Position numbers and translations under genes: made by a program
DNA from: Gadus chalcogrammus
Taxonomy: Eukaryota > Chordata > Actinopteri > Gadiformes > Gadidae
Assembly (NCBI RefSeq): GCF_026213295.1
Contig: NC_079419.1
Span: 22,652,818 to 22,716,817 of the forward strand
Direction of reading: 5' to 3'
DNA length: 64,000 bases
Notes under the pieces: model-generated
What the model was told of the DNA's origin: nothing
Database searches by the model: none
Seen by the model: the letters and a program-made list of their open reading frames with translations, nothing else
Shown: positions 1 to 11,149 of the stretch, piece by piece
How positions within the stretch are numbered: the first letter of the stretch is position 1
Layout of the letters: the number at the start of each line of letters is the position of its first letter

Positions 1-47
1 CATAAACAGAATGATTGTATTGCTAGCCTTGCTGCAAATAGCAGCAC

Positions 48-187
48 AACAAAGACCCTTTGTTCACAAGTTTAGCATTTCCTAAATTATGCTAAATGGT
101 TAACCATTTAGCATAAGTGGTGCTAAATGGCTACCCATTTAGCATCATTCATGAAATGCTAAACTTGTGAACAAAGGGTCTGTGTTG
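48..187. mobile_element. Palindromic MITE-like element
   Basis: Arms of about 34 bp (48-81 and 154-187) are near-perfect reverse complements; both contain GACCCTTTGTTCACAAG on one strand or the other. Inside, 89-114 is a perfect 26-bp palindrome and a diverged copy of it follows at 119-145. No coding potential. It looks like a small non-autonomous foldback or MITE element; the superfamily cannot be assigned because no clear target-site duplication is visible. Confidence 0.6.
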
Positions 188-246
188 TTGTCTTTTGTAA
201 GCTACACCCCCCACACACTAACTTTCTTTCAGATTTCACTCACGGC

Positions 247-277
<31 letters not shown>

Positions 278-315
278 TATATCATTTTTTCATTTATATA
301 TATAATGTATACTAT
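247..315. repeat. AT-rich simple sequence
   Basis: A run of TA dinucleotides and TTTATATT-type repeats. Low-complexity DNA with no other signal. Confidence 0.7.
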
Positions 316-410
316 ATAACTATACTGTATTGTTCACTGTAAGCATAAAAACCCACACACAAAAATACACAAAGATGGCGTCACTCACCGATCTAAGACG
401 TCGTCTAATT

Positions 411-537
411 GTTGTTCGAACATCTCCTCTCTCTCAGAGTCATATTGGCTGTCTTCGCTGTCCTCGGATGAAGCCAAAATCAACGCGAGGGCTTCTTCAT
501 GAGTATAATATTTGGTTTTCTTCGTTGTTTTCGCCAT
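411..537 (-). pseudogene. Possible piggyBac-type transposase first exon
   Basis: On the minus strand an ATG at 535-537 opens about 42 codons of a lysine-rich start, a YTHEEALALIL-like stretch and an acidic/serine run (SSEDSEDSQYDSE). A GTGAGT donor-like sequence follows near 411. The composition resembles the acidic N-terminus of PGBD-like transposases, but no catalytic domain follows, so the assignment is weak. It could equally be an unrelated acidic ORF. Confidence 0.25.
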
Positions 538-1357
538 TGTAAATGGCGAAAGCTGTGCAACAAAATTTAAAGGGGCAATTGAGTTGTGCGTCCTGGTCCT
601 CTGGAGGCTCTCTCCTGCGCAAAGTGAGTTGTCTGCCGTGTTGACGCAGCTTTATATCTCGGCTCATACGTATCACACCTGGACACGCCTGGCAGCGTTG
701 GAAAGGTAAACTCATTGGCTAGAAGCCCAAGTGATTTATATATCAATAGCCAATACGCTGTCCCTATACTAAAGCCGCGAAACAAAGTAAACAAAGCCCA
801 TTGGCCCTTCGAACTGGGAGCGCTCCATCTACTTCACGGGCTGTACCGGGGTGAAAACTGAACAGAAAAAGACGGGGACACTTTTATTTTGTAGCCAGCA
901 AAGTGATGAAAACAAGCATACCCAACAACTCCATACTGGAGGTAGAGAAAATATCGATACGGCTGCGAACGTCTGGATGTTAGTTGACGAACAAAGTTTG
1001 GAGATGGTAAACAAATGGACTATACACAACGATATTCACAAGCTGGAATAATTTTATGAAAAACCATTTTGATGCTTTTGATCAGTGGATTCTCACGGAC
1101 AATTGGAATATAAATAATTGAGGAATGGACACATATTACGGTTCTCAGATTGCTTCAAAGGTAGGGAGTTGCTCTGTTTTTTGGCATTTCCGGTTTACCA
1201 TGCTGGTAAATATCAATGATTTATGGTTTTGTGCTCATGATTTATAGAAAAAACAACCGGATGAATAAATTGTGGAGATTCTACCCTTTCTAACGACGTA
1301 TAGAATGTCTGTAATGATGAAAGTTGAAGCGGGTTATGTCGCTCCGTAGTGGAAACA

Positions 1358-1411
1358 TATCCTCTTAAAACCCAATCGCCCACCGGTGGGCGATTGGGTT
1401 TTAAGAGGATA
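1358..1411. repeat. Perfect 54-bp palindrome without spacer
   Basis: Positions 1358-1384 are the exact reverse complement of 1385-1411, centred on CACC|GGTG. It lies where reverse-transcriptase homology ends, so it marks a fold-back rearrangement or insertion breakpoint. Confidence 0.95.
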
Positions 1412-2160
1412 AACAACTTTGGACCCAGTACTGACCCTTGAGGTACGCCGCAAGCAATGTCCAAGCATGAAGAGCAGTAATCACCCAACTTCACAAACTG
1501 TTTTCTCCCGTTAAGATAACTTTTAATCCAATCTAGAACAACTCCTCTTACTCCGTACTTTTCCAGTTTGCAAATTAAAATGTCATGGTTGATTGTGTCG
1601 AATGCTTTTTTTAAATCGATAAACACTCCAATTGCCTATTGTCTATAGCCATTGTGATTTCCTCTATTGATTCTCTATTGATTATTGCTGATGATGTTGA
1701 TCTATTTGATCTAAATCCATATTGACTGTCAGAAAGTAGTTGATGCTTTTCTAAAAAAGCTTCTAACCTGGAGTTGAAGAGTTTTTCTAGAATCTTGGAG
1801 AATTGCGGAAGTAAAGAGACAGGTCTGTAATTTGCGAAATTGTGTTTGCTCCCTGCTTTGTATAATGGTATAACCTTAGCAGTCTTCATTCCATCCGGAA
1901 ATATCCCGGTTTGAAATGATAAATTGAATATATGAGTCAGCGGTTTTACAATTGCCGGTATTACCAGTTTGACTAGAGCCATATCCATGTCTTGAAAAAC
2001 AGTGGATCTTTTGTTTTTGCAGTTGTTTACAATGTCCAAAATTTCAGCATCGTCCACTGCCTTTAAGAACATAGAACTGGGATTTCTATCTACCAGTTTC
2101 TCCATCATTTCACCAGTTGTCCCTGGATCCGGATTTTTTTCTGCCAAATCCAGCCCCACA
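1402..2160 (-). pseudogene. Broken non-LTR reverse transcriptase
   Basis: The minus strand encodes LINE reverse-transcriptase blocks in two overlapping frames. The upstream part (2159-1611) has the fingers region with NYRPVSLLPQFSKILEKL and QYGFRSNRSTSSA. A frameshift near 1620 leads to the palm motif FIDLKKAFDTINHDIL and then [15 protein letters not shown]. Homology stops abruptly at the arm of a 54-bp palindrome (1358-1411). The catalytic FADD/YADD block, 3' end and endonuclease are missing. It belongs to the Jockey/CR1/L2 group in a broad sense and is a dead 5'- and 3'-truncated copy. Confidence 0.8.
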
Positions 2161-2199
2161 TTGACAAAGAATTAGAAACTGATGGAACCTGATTTTTTT

Positions 2200-2745
2200 G
2201 CTATTAATAATAATAATAATAATCAATTAAATTTATATAGCGCTTAATATGGTACTCTAAGACGCTTTACATATTGCCCTATCAAAACTATGTAAGACAG
2301 ACTAGGAATAAAAGCAAAACAGAGGTTAAACATGAAGAATAAGGTGGGAGTTAGGTAGGGAAGGCTAGTGTGAAAAGGTATGTTTTGAGGGCAGATTTGA
2401 AAGAAGGGAGGGTTGGAGAGACTTTGATGTGGGAGGGGAGTGAATTCCAAAGGGTGGGGGCAGCAACTGAGAAGGCCAGATCACACCAAGTCCGTCGCTC
2501 AGTCCGTGGAACTTGTAGCAGGTTGGCAGAGATGGACCTGAGGAATCGGGAGGGGGCGTGGTGATGGAGGAGGTCGGCAAGGTAGGGGGGGGCTAGGCTG
2601 TTGAGGGCCTTGTAGGTGATGAGTACGATTTTGAAGTTGATTCAGTGTTTAATTGGAAGCCAATGGAGTTCACGGAGGACAGGTGTGATGTGTTCTCTGG
2701 AGCGGGTACCAGTGAGGAGGCGTGCAGCTGAGTTCTGGACATATT
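2200..2745 (-). mobile_element. L2-type LINE, 3' piece
   Basis: Reading the minus strand gives the C-terminal part of an L2-like polymerase: a block starting YVQNSAARLLTGTRSREH, then RELHWLP-like and PTLWNSLPSHIK-like segments, then the 3' end with AAGCGCTATATAAATTTAATT and a TAA/TTA microsatellite tail at 2206-2224. It is the downstream third of the element whose middle lies at 4987-6427 and whose upstream part lies at about 10776-10945. The coding junction across 2745/4987 is in frame once the intervening insert is ignored. Confidence 0.85.
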
Positions 2746-4957
2746 CGGGCAAGGCAAAAGGCGGTGGTGTTTGCATCATGATAAATGAACGCTGGTGCAC
2801 AAATTCTACTGAACTCACACATGTATGTTCCCCTCACCTGGAATACCTCACTGTCAAATGCAGACCATCATTCCTCCCACGGGAGTTCATCAATTATTAT
2901 GATCTGTGTTTACATTCCACCTGAGGCTAACGCTAACACCACCATAGCCGAGTTAGCCAACTACGTCTCCTCAGTGGAAAATTCACACCCGGACACAGCA
3001 GTCATCGTCCTCGACGACTTTAACCAGACCAACCTATCATCTGAGCTCCCCGGCTACCATCAGCAGGTAAATTGCCCCAGCAGAGGGACCAACACGCTTG
3101 ACCACTGCTACACCTCCATCAGAGAGGCTTACCGTGCTTTCCCTAGGGCTCCGCTGGGCAGGTCCGACCACGCAATGCTGCTGCTAATTCCAAAATACAG
3201 GCAAAAAGTTAAATCCTCCAAAACACCAACAACCTTTCTCCGGTGCTGGTCCCCCGAAGCCATTGAACAACTTCGGGGTTGTTTCGCGTGCACGGACTGG
3301 GATGTTTTCCATGCCGCAGGTGACCTGAACGACGTCACCGAAGCAGTGACGTCATACGTCAATTACTGCGTTGACCTGTGCATTCCACTCAAAAAAGTCA
3401 AACACTACAATAATAATAAACCGTGGTTTAACAAGGACATTAAGATAATAAGAAAGGAGAAAAGCACCTTCAAGGGACTTAAGAGGAATAAAGCCCCCGG
3501 CCCAGATAACATTAGCCCCTCCGTTCTCCACCACTGTGCTGCGGAGCTGGCTGGGGTTTTTACCAACATCTTCAACTCCTCCCTCTGCCAAAGCTCAGTA
3601 CCCAACTGCTTCAAAGAATCCATCATCATCCCAGTTCCCAAAACCAAGAACATCTCCTGCCTCAATGACTACAGACCCATTGCCTTGACATCAGCAGTTA
3701 TGAAATCATTTGAGTGCATCATACTAAATCACCTGAAATCTGTCACCACCCCCCTCATGGACCCATATCAATTTGCATACAGAGCCAACAGTTCAGTTGA
3801 AGACACCGTCATCTTAGCAACTCATCACATTCTGAACCACCTGGAGTCCGCCAACACATATGCCCGAATCCTGTTCATGGATTTCAGCTCTGCATTCAAC
3901 ACAATAAACCCAGCCAAACTATTCAATACATTACTGGACATGAACATTGACCCATGCATCTGTCACTGGATTCAAAGCTTTCTCTGGAACAGGCAACAAA
4001 AGGTGAAGATCAAAAATACCACATCCTCCCCTCTCTTCCTCAGTACAGGCACACCCCAAGGCTGTGTTCTCTCACCCTGGCTATTCTCCCTTTACACAAA
4101 CAAGCTCACATCCCACCACAGCTCTGTCAACCTGTACAAGTACGCGGACGACTCAACCATCATAGGACTCATCACCAACAACCAAGAAACAGAATACCGT
4201 GCACAGATCAACCAAGCAGTGACCTGGTGTACAGACCATGATCTCATACTCAACTCATCAAAAACAACGGAACTCATCATCGACCCAAGACGCCAACCAT
4301 CCCCCAAAATTCCTGTGCTCATTAAAGGTGAATCCATCTCCATCACTGACACATCTAAACTCCTTGGAACCCACATCTGCAATAACCTCAAATGGAAAAT
4401 AAACGCAGACCACATCTACAAAAAAGCCCAGCAAAGACTTTTCCATCTCCGTCAGCTCAAGGAGTTCAGGGTAAGGTCCCATCTTCTGCTCCACTTCTAC
4501 ACAGCCATCGTAGAAAGCATCCTCACCTTCTCCATCACAGACTGGTTCGGCAGTCTAGACTCACTCTCCCGGAAGAAACTACAACTCATCATAAATAGAG
4601 CATCCAAAATTATTGGCACACCCCTTCCATCCCTTGATTCACTCTACCACAAACGGACACTACGCAGAGCACGGAAAATCATCTCCGACCCCACTCACCC
4701 TGCACACTATGCCTTCCAACTACTGCCTTCTGGGAGGCGTTACAGGACAATTGCCTCCAGAACAACCCGGTTAAAAAACAGTTTCATCCCAACTGCAATA
4801 AACTTTCTGAACTCGGAACGTTAAGGATTAAGCATGGCCCTTATGTATTGTGTAGTGTGTATTTCTGTATGTATATCTGTGTTATATGTTTTGTAAGTTG
4901 GAACCTGTACCAAGCTGACAACAAATTCCACCAGCCTGGCTGTGTGGTCATTAAAAT

Positions 4958-4986
<29 letters not shown>
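2746..4986 (+). mobile_element. L2/Rex-like LINE inserted in the L2 element
   Basis: A 5'-truncated non-LTR retrotransposon of about 2.24 kb ending in an (ATCA)n tail (4963-4986). It is flanked by the 5-bp direct repeat ATATT (2741-2745 and 4987-4991). On both sides the same minus-strand L2 coding sequence resumes, so the boundaries are set by the interrupted host element as well as by the repeat. Confidence 0.85.
2757..4824 (+). pseudogene. LINE endonuclease/reverse transcriptase ORF
   Basis: The product starts within the APE-type endonuclease: GGGVCIMINERW in one frame, then, after a frameshift near 2890, VCVYIPPEANA and the catalytic-region motifs IVLDDFNQ and LGRSDHAMLL. An in-frame internal deletion joins KEKSTFK directly to RNKAPGPDNISP. 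The reverse transcriptase is otherwise continuous: NDYRPIALTS, FMDFSSAFNTI, GTPQGCVLSPWLF and the catalytic KYADDSTIIG, then the thumb and C-terminal region to a stop at 4822-4824. The truncated start and frameshift mean it cannot be active by itself. The IKSCVD/NKPW-type linker places it in the L2/Rex-like group. Confidence 0.9.
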
Positions 4987-4989
<3 letters not shown>

Positions 4990-6427
4990 TTGACGTTTTT
5001 TGAGGACTTTGTTGGTGGTGCCGTAGAGAAGACCATTGCAGTAGTCAAGCCTGGATGAAATGAAAGCGTGGATGAGTGTCGCATCAGCGGTAGTTGACAG
5101 GTTGGGGCGGAGGCGGGCGATGTTTCGGAGGTGGAAAAAGGCAGTTTTGGTAATATGGTTAACATGGGGGAGGAAGGAGAGAGTGGGGTCCAGGATAACT
5201 CCAAGGTTACGGATTTTGGTGGAGGGGGTGATGGTGGAGCCGTCAATGTTAAGGGTGAAGTTCTGAGTGGAGTGAGTGATAGTGTCAGGACCAATGATGA
5301 GGATTTCGGATTTGTTGGAGTTGAGTTTGAGAAAGCTGTTTTGCATCCAGGTCTTGATGTCAGTCAAACAGTTGGTGAGGGTTGAGAGGGTGGAAGGAGG
5401 GGAGGTAAAGCTGTGTGTCATCGGCGTAACAATGGAACCGGAGTCCATGGTGACGGAGGATCTGACCAAGAGGAAGCATGTACAGAATGAAGTGGAGTGG
5501 ACCAAGCACAGAACCCTGGGGGACACCATGGATGAGAGGAGTAGTGGCTGATTGACAGTTGTTGATGGCGATGAATTGATGTCTGTCGGAGAGATAGGAT
5601 CCGAGCCAGGAGAGGGCGTGCCAGTGATGCCAAGGGTGGATTGGAGACGGGAGAGGAGAATGGAGTGATTGATCGTGTCAAAGGCAGCACTGAGGTCAAG
5701 GAGGACGAGGATATTTAGGGAGCCAGTGTCAGAGGATAGCAGAAGGTCATTGGTCACTTTGAGGAGGGCAGTTTCTGTACTGTGTTGGAGCAGAAACCGG
5801 ATTGGAAGAGTTCAAAGAGGTCGTTGGTGTCAAGGTAGGTGATGAGTTGTTTGGCAACAACACGTTCCAGGATTTTAGACAGAAAAGGTTGATTGGAGGA
5901 GGGGCGGTAGTTGTTAGGGGAATCAGGATCCAGGCCGGGTTTCTTTAGTACGGGGGTGACTGATGCAAGCTTTAGGGAGGAGGGGACATGGCCGGAGGAT
6001 AGAGAGGAGTTTACAGTGTTAGTGATGAGGGTGGAGGGAATGGGGAGACAGGCCTTTAGAAGTGTGGTGGGGAGCGGGTCCAGGTTGCAGGTTGTTGATT
6101 TCATGGTTGAGACTATGGAGGAAAGATCAGAGGAGGTGATGGTAGCAAATGTGGAGAAGGATTGACCGGTGGTTAGGGGGGGATCCGGTTTGGGACGTAG
6201 GGCGGGATGTGGATTGTGCTGATTTTATCATTGAAGAAGGATAGGAAGTTATTGCATTTTTCAACTGAGAAGGAGTGAGAGATGGTATCCAATGGCTTGA
6301 GGAGTGTGTTAATGGTGTTGAAGAGGGTCCTTGGATTGCTGATGCCAGACTGGATGATTCCTGAGTAGGAGGAGGAGCGGGCTGAGTTCAGGGTGTCGTT
6401 GTATAGCTGGAGGTGTTGTTTGTAGAC
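4987..6427 (-). mobile_element. L2-type LINE, central reverse-transcriptase piece
   Basis: The minus strand carries RT blocks in shifting frames. The fingers region has SLKLASVTPVLKKPG, NNYRPSSNQPFLSKILER and FELFQSGF. The palm has [16 protein letters not shown]. The catalytic YADD region (near 5410-5430) is frame-broken, and the C-terminal part has [13 protein letters not shown] and [13 protein letters not shown]. Reading upstream, 6360-6420 gives an LYNDTLNSARSSSYSGI-like linker. The copy is old, with many frameshifts. It continues across inserts at both ends. Confidence 0.85.
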
Positions 6428-6790
6428 CTGTCACGATAACACATTTTTCTGGGCGATTAATTGCCCCAGAAATTATTGCGATAAGCGATAATATCGCAGT
6501 TTTTCAACTAATATAATGATAAAGAACACCCTTTCGAAGATCAATAAACTTTTATTTTTAAAGAACACTGGAACTGGACGTCTGGAAGACATATAAAATA
6601 TCCAGAATAAATTAACAAAACAACCAAAAACAATCTATTATTAACAAAAAATGCTCTTGAATAAAAACCAAACACCACCAAAAACAATAAATAAAATTCA
6701 AACACTAAATAAAAAGGATGTAAACACGATTGCGCTTCAAAAAATAATAAACACGTGTAACGCCAGGGCTCCGCCTCCCACACAGACCAA

Positions 6791-7432
6791 TGTTGGGAAA
6801 AATACATCACATCTACATTACAAATATAGCTAACTCCTACCCTAGCCTGATGAGCACATCACATGGCAGTCACATTACAATATAGTCAACTTTGAACACA
6901 TAACACAAACATGATAATATAGTCAGGTCAAGGCCAGAGCCAAGGCCCCATTTCCCAAGCAGGCAAATGGTAGACACTCAGACAATGCACCAGTCATCCT
7001 CAAGAACGTGAGAGCCACATTCAATTATCACACAGGAGACACTTCGGGGGGGCGCTTCCCCGTTTTAATTTATCACACAGGAGACATTTCGAAGCTCTCC
7101 CAGGGCCTGGGAGCCAAGGCCAAGCGAAAACACACAGAACCACACACACCTCAAACGCACACACCTCATCGAGAGGAGGATACAGCATAAAACTGTATCA
7201 CACAGGGACTCTGGATCTTCTTCTGAAGCAGACCTTCCACGGAGGCGAAGCTCTGGACGAACCATCAGCGCTGATTAGGGACTTAGACATATTCGATTTC
7301 TCACGCTTTATGACTCTGCATAACCGTTGCCACTTTACTTAATAAATCCAAGGTCCTCGTGCCGACAGACTTTATTACCTCTCCGTCTCATTTTATCTGG
7401 TCCAGTAACTAGACAGATCGTTTTTCCCCTCA
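6791..7432 (+). repeat. Putative 5' LTR of a retrovirus-like element
   Basis: This stretch ends ...CCCCTCA three bases before a perfect tRNA-Trp primer-binding site, and contains an AATAAA signal at 7341-7346, as expected of an LTR R/U5 region. The left boundary (TGTTGGGA at 6791) is a guess based on TG...CA termini. I found no 3' LTR partner in the window, so the length is uncertain. Confidence 0.45.
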
Positions 7433-7435
7433 ATT

Positions 7436-7453
7436 TGGTGACCCCGACGTGAT
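7436..7453 (+). promoter_or_regulatory. Primer-binding site, tRNA-Trp
   Basis: TGGTGACCCCGACGTGAT is the exact complement of the 3' 18 nt (including CCA) of vertebrate tRNA-Trp, the primer used by avian alpharetroviruses. It lies directly downstream of a plausible LTR end, which makes a reverse-transcription primer site the simplest reading. Confidence 0.85.
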
Positions 7454-7783
7454 TTTTTCTGAATTGAACCGCAACTGGGAAACGAGAGACGGAGAGCGGC
7501 ACGACCTCGGGACCCCGGAGCACCGGACCGATTCCTGCAGTCTCACCTCGCGCGCGCCCAACAAAAGGTAGGCAGAACCTGTTGATAAAATCCAAACTCT
7601 GCATAGTTATATAGGAACCACATTAGGAGGTGAGACTGTGAGAGCGGTTCGCTACGGGATATCTCGTGGGGACGAATAGGACTGCATCCCAGCATTTCCC
7701 CATAAACCCGATTGACCCTGAACGCGTGACACATCGAATATCGGCTCGTTGCATGGTGAAAGAATACCCTCGAGACCATAGGG
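7454..7783 (+). other. Leader of the tRNA-Trp-primed LTR element
   Basis: GC-rich leader-like sequence after the primer site, with a donor-like AAAGGTAGG at 7563-7571. No gag-like ORF is present. A 37-bp piece at 7741-7777 recurs at 8874-8910 with a few differences, so the leader was duplicated or split by later insertions. Confidence 0.4.
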
Positions 7784-7854
7784 CAGGGGTACTCAAGTAG
7801 AAATGATGAGGGGCCACAATTTTTTTTTTCAGTGACTCAAGGGGCCGGTCGGTA

Positions 7855-8392
7855 TACGTGTGACTGAGGCCGATATATGCTCTGTTTTAGACGTAACGCG
7901 TAAGCACGTAAGATACATAACCCCCCCTTGCGCGGTAAAATATCCCCCCTTACGTGCTTAAGTGCGTCGGCCAAAATTCCTGACTATGCGACTAAAACAC
8001 TACGGCCCTACGCACCTTGCAAAGACTGATTGGCCAGCTAACCACATCCTTTCAGGAGTCTCACATTTCCGGTTTTACAGCATAATAGCGCCATTTTTAA
8101 AAGGCTGTGACAGAAGCGAATGAAGAATTTTGAAGAAGGAGAAGAAGAAAACACAAGAACGAATTATGATAATTATAAATATAAACAAGCCAGCGATTTC
8201 CACTTCCACGCCCACAGATTCGTTCGTTGCTCCCCCTACTGTTCTGGCGGAGAATCCCCTTGCAACACGCGCAATCCTTAAGGAACCTTAAAGGAACCGT
8301 AAATCAAAACTTGTCTAAAACAAGTCCCTTGTGTAAATTACGTGCTTACGTCTCTGCGTCTAAAACGACCCTAAATCGGCCTTGACTGCTGC
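7855..8392. mobile_element. MITE with about 50-bp inverted repeats
   Basis: About 7857-7912 and 8338-8390 are imperfect inverted repeats sharing GAGGCCGAT, GTTTTAGACG and GTAAGCACGTAA on one strand or the other. The interior is non-coding. It is a non-autonomous DNA transposon whose superfamily I cannot assign. Confidence 0.6.
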
Positions 8393-8461
8393 TGAGATGG
8401 ACTGTCTGCCTCGAGTTTGGGAGGGCTGGAGCGGTCTGTGGGCTGGAGTGCTATGTGCTGT

Positions 8462-8742
8462 GGGTTAGAGTCCCTCGGCTGGGGTTAGAGTCCCCACCTA
8501 TGTCTTAAGGGGGTTAGAGTCCCTCGGGTGGGGTTAGAGTCCCCACCTATGTCTTAAGGGGGTTAGAGTCCCTCGGGTGGGGTTAGAGTCCCCACCTATG
8601 TCTTAAAGGGGGTTAGAGTCCCTCGGGTGGGGTTAGAGTCCCCACCTATGTCTTAAGGGGGTTAGAGTCCCTCGGGTGGGGTTAGGGTCCCCACCTATGT
8701 CTTAAAGGGGGTTAGAGTCCCTCGGGTGGGGTTAGAGTCCCC
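8462..8742. repeat. Minisatellite, 49-50 bp unit, about 6 copies
   Basis: Tandem copies of a unit containing GGGTTAGAGTCCCTCGGGTG, GGGTTAGAGTCCCC and ACCTATGTCTTAA. Each unit itself holds two diverged GGGTTAGAGTCC half-units. Copies are nearly identical, which suggests recent expansion. No conserved-length unique spacers are present, so it is not a CRISPR array. Confidence 0.9.
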
Positions 8743-9119
8743 TTCTTTGTTTGTGTATTAAATAATTCTATGTGGTAAGAAGGTTAGAGTCCTTTATCAG
8801 GGTTAGAGTCCCTTTGCAGAGGAAACGGTATGCCTGGGGCATGAGTGACACACAGAGAGAATAAGATAAACTAGGCTCGTTGCGTGGTGAAAGAACACCC
8901 TCGAGGCCTAAGGCTCGCCGCCCTTGATAAGTGAATCTGAGGTGCCCGAAGAAGCACAACGATTTCTTGGCCATATGTTCATTGCATATGCGGGGACTGA
9001 CGGACAGACACCTGAACTGACGCAGACTAGGGATAGCAGAGACCTCTCACCCCCACCTTCACGACCAGAGAGCAAGTGCGTGTGCGTATGGAGTCAAGAA
9101 CGAGAGTCAGCATGGGTGG

Positions 9120-10640
9120 AAGAATAGAGAGAGACAGAGAGACAGTGTGTGTATGCGCGTGTGAGAGAGAGACAGAATGAGAGGAGCCGTATGTGAAGTC
9201 AGTGTGAATGTGCGTGACAGCATGTACATGTCAATGTGCGTTTGTGTGAGAGGGAGCGAGAGAGATAGCAAGGAGAGATAGCAAGGAGAGCTAAAGTCGG
9301 AGGACGATCGAGAGGGACCATTTTCCCTCTAGACAGTTGGCGGTAGCGATAGAGTGCGTGTTTTTCTAACAATGAACGGTTGTTTCAGGACCACGAGAAG
9401 GGACTCTGTATGGTTTTCAGGCCCAGAGTGTAATCCCCTTTCCCATATGTGTAGTCCTCCCATTTGAGGTCCCCGTCCACCATATTTGAAGTCCTCTACT
9501 CCACCTCATGTTGTAGTTCCCCTCCCTAGAATTGTATGGAAGTTAGAACCTGTGAGGGTGTTTTGGTTCGGCCTGACGAGGCCTGTACCAATTTCGGTGG
9601 TCAGCTTCGTAGTTTTGTGTATATAGAAATTTGGAAAGGGGGAGCAGTATTAAGTTATTTATAATAAAGTGAAAATTTATTTGTGAATGAAGGGACAGAA
9701 GGATCTTTTTGTGTGTGAGAGATAGTTATTAGGCCATGTTCCATGATGGGGAGTTCAGGATGTTGCATTCCAGGCTTATCTTTTAACAGTCCTAGGTGCT
9801 GCTTGACCCTAAGGGGAGTGAGGAAGAATAAGAGAGAGAACACATTTCACCCCCATTTGTCGACCTACACCATTAAGGCAGTACAGAGAGACACACTAAC
9901 ACACAGTACAGAGAAAGGAAATAGAGAGTGTGTTCAACTGAAAGCGTGTGGTGGCCATACGCCATAAAATACCACATATCCAAGGAATACAGGTAGAGCT
10001 CTGTTGAGTTTTCAGGCTTTGATAAATTTGTAGTTCCCCGTCTGCCATGTTTGAAGTTCTTTGTAGTCTCTGTCCATAGGTTTCACCTGAACAACCCCTC
10101 TGCTGGCCGAGAAAAGGAACTACCACTGGTTTCTCCCACACCCAGCCCCCGGAGCACGCTCGCTTCAAGGCGTTATGGCCGCACCCAAAGTGGGAGGGAG
10201 ACACGCAGAGAGAGAGAGAAGCCACATTCCACCCTTATCTGTTGTCTTGCACCAAACAGCACCCCGTACTGAGGAGGGAGAGAGAGCGTGTTCTCCTGAA
10301 GGAGGGAGAGAGTCACAGGGAGACACACAGTGGATATTCACATTATGGCTAATTTGTTTTAGTTTTAGTTTTGTTTTTTGTCTTCCTAGGACAACAGTTA
10401 TCATTCATGATGATGAACATCGAAGTTCATGAGGAGGTTATAAGGACAATAACGTTGATACTTTAATAGGACAACAGTGACGCTAATCTAATGCAATTGG
10501 ACTAAAGAAGGTGTTGCTATTAACTTAGTGATTAATATTATTTTCACACAGGAAAGAATAATTGAATAAATATGGATATGATAAAGATGAGAATAATAAT
10601 AAAAAAAAATAAAACGTAATATTGATAAACTGTACAAGTA
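9120..10640. other. Non-coding, purine-rich composite TE interior
   Basis: GAGA-rich low-complexity DNA (9128-9290, 10195-10315) and two diverged copies of one segment (about 9830-9990 and 10195-10330, each with CACATTCCACCC/CACATTTCACCC-like starts and GTGTTC...CTGAA ends). No credible ORF. Probably the interior of the non-autonomous LTR or DNA element that occupies this insert. Confidence 0.4.
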
Positions 10641-10775
10641 GGACAACACCTGACCTCCGAGTTATACATTTAAGACCAGCATATGACATTTTTGACGAAT
10701 TTAAGACTTTTTAAGGCCTTAAATTTAGAAAAATGAATTTAAGACTTTTTAAGACTTTTAAGACCTCCGCGGACA

Positions 10776-10950
10776 CCCTGAAGTTATTGCGGCCGGCAAT
10801 AACAGTTGGCGTCATTTGGATTTGAGATGGCGGAGTTCGTCAGTGTACCATGGGGCAGAGTGGGAGAATGAGACCAATTTAGACTGAACAGGTGCAAGCT
10901 GTTGTCTGATTGTTTTGATGGTGATCGTGTCAGTTTGTTTTATCGTGAGC
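10776..10950 (-). mobile_element. L2-type LINE, upstream RT-linker piece
   Basis: The minus strand reads TIKTIRQQLAPVQSKL, then SAPWYTDELRHLKSK, the linker between endonuclease and RT typical of L2-like polymerases. It completes the same minus-strand element found at 4987-6427. Confidence 0.7.
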
Positions 10951-11149
10951 ATTTAATTTAATTTAATTTTTAATATTTGTCAGACATTATATTGGCCTAT
11001 TTATTTTTTTGTTTAGGATATAATTTTATTTGAAGCCATAGCCTGCCTATTTGTTTTCCTATACTTAACTTTATGTTAAAACTTGTTTGTTCAAATTACT
11101 TATTTTTTTTAGAAAATGTAATGACTGGTGTGATTGTTGTTGTAACTGG

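Larger units (their letters stand above)
6428..10775. mobile_element. Composite insertion within the L2 element
   Basis: The L2 coding sequence stops near 6427 and resumes near 10776 (minus strand, APWYTDELRHLKSK-like). The left edge starts CTGTCACGATAAC, a terminal sequence common in teleost DNA transposons. Near the right edge, about 10640-10768 ends ...GACCTCCGCGGACACCCTG, the terminal type also seen at 41531. Several elements therefore lie between, including the LTR-element leader, a MITE and a satellite listed separately. The order of insertion and exact outer boundaries are not resolved. Confidence 0.6.

Noticed and set aside
3954..4241. Additional + strand ORFs inside the LINE RT
   Set aside because: Alternative-frame shadows of the 679-codon RT ORF.
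7436..7453. A tRNA-Trp gene
   Set aside because: Only the 18-nt complement of the tRNA 3' end is present; there is no cloverleaf, so it is a primer site.
8462..8742. CRISPR-like regularly spaced repeats
   Set aside because: The units are contiguous and nearly identical, with no unique spacers, and the DNA is vertebrate. It is a minisatellite.
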